Assembly (NCBI GenBank): GCA_937896295.1 | Contig: CALBME010000168.1 | Span: forward strand, 1-11,279 | Source: an uncultured Micavibrio sp. | Lineage (GTDB): Bacteria; Pseudomonadota; Alphaproteobacteria; Micavibrionales; UBA1664 | DNA: 11,279 nt | Direction of reading: 5' to 3' | In this document: piece after piece, positions 8,401 through 11,279 of the stretch | How positions within the stretch are numbered: position 1 is the stretch's first letter | Layout of the letters: every line of letters begins with the position of its first letter | Notes under the pieces: model-generated | What the model saw: the letters and a program-made list of their open reading frames with translations, nothing else | Databases searched by the model: none | What the model was told of the DNA's origin: nothing | Translations under genes and position numbers: made by a program

Positions 8401-8519
8401 ACACTGGGCAGTGCCGCCACCGGCAACGCCTTGTATCCCGCAATCCCCGCCACGAACAAAGCCGCCATCAGCAGCGTGGTGAAAACAGGCCGACGGATAC
8501 AGAATTCGGATAATGTCAT
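5466..8519 (-). CDS. RND-family efflux pump, inner-membrane transporter (MdtB/MdtC-like HAE1 type)
   Basis: A 1017-residue proton-driven exporter of the hydrophobe/amphiphile efflux type, the inner-membrane part of a tripartite pump. The N-terminus has the usual RRPVFTTLLMAAL first membrane helix, then the periplasmic porter with LPSVDFPTISVSASLPGAS. Membrane helix 4 carries the proton-relay pair Asp401-Asp402 in GFVVDDAIVMLENV. Membrane helix 10 carries Lys920-Asn921 (GIVKKNAIMM), equivalent to AcrB Lys940-Asn941. The essential coupling residues are thus intact. Length is close to MdtB/MdtC and slightly shorter than AcrB. A GGGGGGSLNSGRM segment lies in the second porter domain. The start overlaps the adaptor stop by 4 nt (ATGA), so the two are co-translated. 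Substrates cannot be read from the sequence; multidrug export is the family default. Confidence 0.95.
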   Translation of the reverse strand: MTLSEFCIRRPVFTTLLMAALFVAGIAGYKALPVAALPSVDFPTISVSASLPGASPETMASSVATPLERQFSTIAGVTSMTSTSRLGNVNIVLQFDLDREIDGAALDVQTAISATLRRLPQEMTTPPSFRKVNPADAPVLFIAVSSDTLPLSQVNDFADNVMLQRISTVPGVAQAQIYGEKKYAVRIQVDPNRLAAQQLGFNEVQNSVAAAATNAPMGSIYGPQQLFNIQMEGQPKDADDFRELIAVWKNGAPIRLGDLGTVIDDVEDAYQAASFNNKPAIMIAVQRQPDANTIEVVEKVRALLPEFEAELPASIKLTPMMDRSVAVRHSVHDVQFTLFVTFALVVAVIFCFLHSGRATIIPALAVPLSIAATYGGMALFGFSLNNISLLAITLCVGFVVDDAIVMLENVVRHIEMGKKPFEAALQGAREIGFTIISITFSLVAVFIPVLFMGGIVGRLFREFAVTISIAILASGLVALTLTPMLCSRILKEGAHAPKGRFSQKMEAWFDAVLRQYDRSLKWVLGRQFLTLMVTLALVVATAIAFVVAPKGFFPTEDTGFISVSTEGAQDISYDAMLVKQTEAVKLILQNPHVDRIFSAVGGGGGGSLNSGRMNIALKDGDRPGVAAIIQSLRRDVQVTGLKVYFQPIQNIQIGGRRGKSEYQYTLQSSDLKTLYEWSDKLQDKLASDSNFQDVTSDLQLNSPQAVVKVDQAAAARAGVTFENIRQVLFGAYGTQQVASLYTAANDYPVIFEVAPDFRRSVDDIGQLYVTGSTGVAVSLSSVATIARGVAALTINHQGQLPAVTLSFNLAPGVSLGEAVQKIQAAQKSMNMPAQVTGSFQGTAQAFQDSLAGQGMLLLFAVLVIYIILGMLYESFIHPITILSGLPSAGLGAILTLMLFGMEISVISIIGIVLLIGIVKKNAIMMVDFAIQARSEGKRPDDAIYEACLLRFRPIMMTTMAAIFGTLPIALGIGAGAELRQPLGVAVVGGLVVSQLLTLFITPVVYLYLERFNSAARS

Positions 8520-9829
8520 GACTCTTCCGCGACGCCGGTTTCGTCCTTGGTGGTGTCGTCAGGCGCGGTGTTGATTTCGACCGGCCCCTGATCCTTGATG
8601 CTCATCATCCCGTCGGTCGCCACCGTTTCATCACCGGTCAGCCCCTCGCCGATCACGGCGATGCCCTCCTGGATGCGGGTGACCTTCACTGGGGTCATGC
8701 GCGCGATCTTCTGTTCATCGATCACATAGACATAGGCTGCACCCTTCTGGTCATGCTGGATCGCCACTTCCGGCACGGTGATCTGTGGTCGGTCCTGCGC
8801 CAGCGCGATGGTGATGTTCACCAGCGTGCCGGGATAAAGCGTCTCGTCCGCATTATCGAACAATGCCCGCGCCGCATAGGTGCCGGTCGCCGGGTTGATC
8901 GCATTATCGATATACTGCAGGGCGCCCTCCACCGTCTTTCCGGTATTCGTAGTGGCGGCAACACGCACCTGCCCACCCCTCATCGCCGCGCGTATCTGGT
9001 CGATGGAATTCTGCGGCAGGGCCGCCTGCACCGCGATGGGTTTGATCTGGTTGATGGTCACCAGCGGCAGCGTATCATTCGCGCGCACGATATTCCCCAG
9101 CGTGTAATTAATTGTCCCCGTGCGCCCGTCGATGGGTGCCGTGACTGTGGTATAGCTTTCCTGCGCCTCCAGCGCCTCAAGCTGCGCCTGATCGCTTTCA
9201 ATCAGGGCAAGGCCGCTGGCATACTGCGCCTGCGCCAGATCAAGACCGGATTTAGACGAAAACCCCTTACTGACGCCCAGCTGCTGACGGTCCAGTTCTT
9301 TCTTCAGCGCGACAAGCTGCGCCTGATCTCCGGCCAGTTTCGCACGCGCCTGCGCCACCGCCGCCTTGATTTCACGGTCGTCCAGCATGAACAGAACCTG
9401 CCCCGCCTTCACGTCGTCGCCGGCGTTGAATTTGACTTCAGTGATCTGGGAATTGACGCGCGCGACCAGCGCAACGCTCTGGTTCGGAATGACGTTCCCC
9501 ACCGCCGTAAGTTCGGGTGCCACGTTTTTCCGTTCGGCCCGGGCTACGCGCACGGATGGCGGCGGCACTTTTGGCCCCTTGTCCTTGTCGCGGGTCAGCA
9601 GCTTTTTGAGGCCGCCTTTCGCGCTGTCGTTCTTCTGAGGCTGGGCGGCAGGCGCAGGCACCCCCGATGCGCTTTCAATCCGGTTCAGCTGTGCCGGTTC
9701 GCTCCCGGGCATGACACTGAGAATACCGAACACCAGGACAAGACCGACGATAAAACCACCAAGGGCCAGTAAGGGAATGCGTCCGTGGCGCTGGATCCAG
9801 GCCTTGGCCCTCTGTGCGTCGAAATGCAT
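8516..9829 (-). CDS. RND efflux periplasmic adaptor (HlyD/MdtA-like membrane fusion protein)
   Basis: A 437-residue adaptor that links the RND transporter to an outer-membrane channel. A positively charged start and one membrane segment (about 18-40) anchor it; no lipobox Cys is seen. A Pro/Lys-rich linker (41-92) leads to the first lipoyl half-motif (NSQITEVKFNAGDDVKAGQVLFMLDD, about 126-151). Next come an alpha-helical hairpin (about 152-225, Gln/Ala/Leu-rich coiled coil), the second half-motif TVTAPIDGRTG (228-238), then a beta-barrel with INPATGTYAARALF (311-324) and LYPGTLVNI (331-339), and a membrane-proximal domain. The ATG at 9827-9829 directly precedes the cytosolic/anchor sequence. 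It is the first gene of a two-gene operon with the pump. The pre-anchor and linker are longer than in MexA/AcrA. No outer-membrane partner gene follows. Confidence 0.93.
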   Translation of the reverse strand: MHFDAQRAKAWIQRHGRIPLLALGGFIVGLVLVFGILSVMPGSEPAQLNRIESASGVPAPAAQPQKNDSAKGGLKKLLTRDKDKGPKVPPPSVRVARAERKNVAPELTAVGNVIPNQSVALVARVNSQITEVKFNAGDDVKAGQVLFMLDDREIKAAVAQARAKLAGDQAQLVALKKELDRQQLGVSKGFSSKSGLDLAQAQYASGLALIESDQAQLEALEAQESYTTVTAPIDGRTGTINYTLGNIVRANDTLPLVTINQIKPIAVQAALPQNSIDQIRAAMRGGQVRVAATTNTGKTVEGALQYIDNAINPATGTYAARALFDNADETLYPGTLVNITIALAQDRPQITVPEVAIQHDQKGAAYVYVIDEQKIARMTPVKVTRIQEGIAVIGEGLTGDETVATDGMMSIKDQGPVEINTAPDDTTKDETGVAEES

Positions 9830-9924
9830 GCGCTTGCTTCTTGGTTATGGTTAGAGGGCACGATTCTGATGGCCGTCCAAACATAGCGGGGCACCAATGA
9901 AAAAACCAGCCCGGAAGACCGATG

Positions 9925-9940
9925 TTTTATCAGGATAAAA
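9925..9940. promoter_or_regulatory. Candidate operator: perfect 7+2+7 dyad TTTTATCAGGATAAAA
   Basis: The left arm TTTTATC (9925-9931) is the exact reverse complement of the right arm GATAAAA (9934-9940), around a 2-nt centre. The length and AT-rich ends suit a dimeric helix-turn-helix repressor. It lies about 30-60 bp upstream of the candidate DUF1993 promoter and about 95 bp upstream of the adaptor start, so it could serve either direction. A related GGATAA element recurs 24 bp downstream (9957-9962), inside a smaller dyad GATA-A-TATC (9958-9966). The cognate regulator is not in the window. Confidence 0.45.
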
Positions 9941-9969
9941 TGCGACTATTCAGCCCGGATAATATCAAT

Positions 9970-9997
9970 TTGCCATTATCGCTCTATTCTCTATATG
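9970..9997 (+). promoter_or_regulatory. Candidate sigma70-type promoter for the DUF1993 gene
   Basis: TTGCCA (9970-9975) matches five of six positions of the -35 consensus. TATATG (9992-9997) matches four of six of the -10 consensus, with a 16-nt spacer. The predicted transcript would start near 10004 and give a leader of about 20 nt containing the AAAGGA ribosome site. This is assigned by eye only. Confidence 0.35.
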
Positions 9998-10014
9998 CCT
10001 GCCTGTCACTCTCG

Positions 10015-10021
10015 AAAGGAT
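10015..10021 (+). promoter_or_regulatory. Ribosome binding site that fixes the DUF1993 start
   Basis: GAAAGGAT ends a few bases before the ATG at 10027, a normal Shine-Dalgarno spacing. It supports this ATG over the upstream in-frame ATGs at 9922 and 9940, which lack comparable sites. Confidence 0.65.
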
Positions 10022-10026
10022 CACCA

Positions 10027-10533
10027 ATGACCATCTCGCTGTATCAGGCATCCATCCCCGGCTTTATCCGCGCTCTCGAAAACCTCTCCGCCATTCTGAA
10101 AAAGGCTGAAAACAGCGCAACGGAACGTGGCATCGACCCGCTGATTTTCGCCAATGCGCGTCTGGCGCCCGATATGTTCCCCCTCAAACAGCAGGTGCAG
10201 ATCGCAACCGATCAGGTGAAGGGCTTTGGCGCGCGTGTGGCGGGCATGGACGTCCCCAGCTACCCGGACACCGAAAACACCTTTCCTGAATTACAGGAAC
10301 GCCTTGCAAAAACCATCGCATTCCTGAAGACCATCACGCCCGAACAGATCGACGGACAGGAAGACAGACAGATCACGTTCAAACGCCGCAACGGGCCGGA
10401 TTGGAATTTCAAGGGCCTTCCCTACCTGACCGATTTCGTTCTGCCCAATCTGCATTTCCACTGCACCACCGCCTACGCCATTCTGCGTCATAACGGCGTG
10501 GCGCTGGGCAAGATGGATTATCTGGGTCTTTAA
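10027..10533 (+). CDS. DUF1993 family protein
   Basis: A 168-residue protein that matches DUF1993 from end to end: an N-terminal YQASIPGFIRALENL helix, then ARLAPDMFPLKQQVQIATD (47-65), a PSYPDTENTFPEL segment, and the C-terminal HFHCTTAYAILRHNGVALGK block. The family is predicted to be an all-helical, DinB-like four-helix bundle; function is unknown. The conserved His residues near the C-terminus could be metal ligands as in DinB-like proteins, but this is inference. The start is chosen for the AAAGGA site and because relatives begin at this Met. It stands alone on the plus strand, divergent from the pump operon. Its stop (10531-10533) directly abuts the stop of the convergent cysteine synthase gene. 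Confidence 0.9.
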   Translation: MTISLYQASIPGFIRALENLSAILKKAENSATERGIDPLIFANARLAPDMFPLKQQVQIATDQVKGFGARVAGMDVPSYPDTENTFPELQERLAKTIAFLKTITPEQIDGQEDRQITFKRRNGPDWNFKGLPYLTDFVLPNLHFHCTTAYAILRHNGVALGKMDYLGL

Positions 10534-11279
10534 TCAACCCGCAAGGTCGGCGAACAACGCCGTGCTCAAATAACGCTCGCCGAATGACGGGATGATCACG
10601 ACGATCAGCTTGCCCTTGTTCTCGGGACGTTTGCCGACCTGCAGCGCCGCCCACAGGGCCGCGCCTGACGAAATACCCACCAGTATCCCCTCTTCCTTTG
10701 CGCAGCGCCGGGCGACGTCAAAGGCATCGTCATTTTTAACGCGGATGATTTCATCATAAATACCCGTGTTCAGGATATCCGGCACAAAACCCGCGCCGAT
10801 GCCCTGAATGGGGTGCGGGCCCTTTGCTTCGCCTGACAGCACGGCCGATGCATCCGGCTCGACAGCTATGACCTTGAATTCGGGTTTGCGTTTTTTGATC
10901 GCCTCGCCCACGCCCGTAATCGTCCCGCCCGTGCCGACGCCTGAAATCAGGATATCCGCCTTGCCGTCCGTATCGGCCCAGATTTCTTCGGCCGTGGTGC
11001 TGCGGTGAATGGCCGGGTTGGCAGGGTTTTTGAACTGCTGCGGCATAAAGGCGTTGGGGGTGGCCGCCACGATTTCCTCGGCCTTTCTGATGGCTCCGCC
11101 CATGCCATCCGGTCCCGGCGTCAGGACCAGTTCGGCACCATAAGCGCGCAAAAGCTGCCTGCGTTCCTTGCTCATGGTCTCGGGCATGGTCAGGATGCAT
11201 CGGTAACCGCGCGCCGCGCACACCATGGCCAGCGCAATGCCCGTATTGCCGCTGGTCGGCTCCACGATCACGGTGTCCG
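10534..11279 (-). CDS. cysK: Cysteine synthase A (O-acetylserine sulfhydrylase), N-terminus outside window
   Basis: CysK is a PLP enzyme that makes L-cysteine from O-acetylserine and sulfide in the cytosol. The 247 visible residues line up with the E. coli enzyme from about its residue 61 to the C-terminus. They include the substrate loop EPTSGNTG (visible 6-13), TMPETMSKERR, the PLP-phosphate loop GTGGT (115-119), HPIQGIGAGFVP, GISSGAA (201-207) and the terminal GERYLSTALFADL. The N-terminal part with the PLP lysine lies beyond base 11279, so activity cannot be fully judged. An internal GTG at 11269-11271 is not a real start because the frame continues through it. CysM and cystathionine beta-synthase relatives are less likely because of the CysK-type C-terminus. 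Confidence 0.93.
   Translation of the reverse strand, partial: DTVIVEPTSGNTGIALAMVCAARGYRCILTMPETMSKERRQLLRAYGAELVLTPGPDGMGGAIRKAEEIVAATPNAFMPQQFKNPANPAIHRSTTAEEIWADTDGKADILISGVGTGGTITGVGEAIKKRKPEFKVIAVEPDASAVLSGEAKGPHPIQGIGAGFVPDILNTGIYDEIIRVKNDDAFDVARRCAKEEGILVGISSGAALWAALQVGKRPENKGKLIVVIIPSFGERYLSTALFADLAG

Larger units (their letters stand above)
9830..10026. other. Divergent intergenic regulatory region
   Basis: This 197-bp stretch separates the divergently transcribed adaptor-RND operon (minus) and the DUF1993 gene (plus). It is the only non-coding gap of any size and is more AT-rich than its flanks on the right half. A plus-strand open frame runs through from 9922, but its 35 extra residues before the DUF1993 start look non-conserved. 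It contains a 16-bp dyad, a shorter GATA-A-TATC dyad and a plausible plus-strand promoter, listed separately. I could not identify a convincing minus-strand promoter for the pump operon. Confidence 0.7.

Noticed and set aside
8753..9772. A 339-residue plus-strand open frame opposite the adaptor gene
   Set aside because: Rich in Arg, His and Gln with no recognisable motif. It is the antisense shadow of the GC-rich adaptor gene, whose domains are clear.
9922..10026. N-terminal extension of the DUF1993 protein from ATG 9922
   Set aside because: The added 35 residues are not part of the family, overlap the dyad and promoter candidates, and a good ribosome site precedes 10027.
10527..10540. GGGT...ACCC hairpin at the DUF1993/cysK junction as a terminator
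   Set aside because: The stem is only about 4 bp with no following T-run on either strand.

Overview
The window looks like a chromosomal piece of a moderately GC-rich Gram-negative bacterium, most likely an alphaproteobacterium. The support is a Ku/LigD end-joining operon with Pseudomonas-style LigD domain order, an RND pump with its periplasmic adaptor, a DUF1993 protein and very tight gene packing. This taxonomic guess is an inference; there is no rRNA or tRNA gene to anchor it. I see no mobile element, CRISPR array, tRNA or rRNA.

Layout. (1) Bases 1-4573, plus strand: the 3' part of ku, then ligD, a small MauE/DoxX-like membrane protein and an aminoglycoside-phosphotransferase-like protein. 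Neighbours overlap by 1 nt, overlap by 1 nt, and are 3 nt apart, so the four are probably one operon. Ku and LigD perform non-homologous end joining of double-strand breaks. The two distal genes have no obvious DNA repair role, and the last has lost the usual kinase catalytic residues. This is the most interesting part of the window. (2) Bases 4562-5059, minus strand: a DUF488 protein. (3) Bases 5075-5488, plus strand: a small CoA-binding (YccU-like) protein, divergent from the DUF488 gene with 15 bp between start codons. (4) Bases 5466-9829, minus strand: a two-gene efflux operon with the adaptor first and the RND pump second, overlapping by 4 nt. No outer-membrane channel or regulator gene is in view. 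(5) Bases 9830-10026: the only real intergenic region. It is divergent and carries a perfect 16-bp dyad plus a candidate promoter. (6) Bases 10027-10533, plus strand: a DUF1993 protein. (7) Bases 10534-11279, minus strand: the C-terminal three quarters of a cysteine synthase, cut by the window end.

All three convergent gene pairs overlap or abut at their stop codons (12 nt, 23 nt and 0 nt), leaving no room for a dedicated terminator between them. Most of the window is core-like. The candidate for something undescribed is the association of ku-ligD with a redox-type membrane protein and a pseudokinase-like protein.
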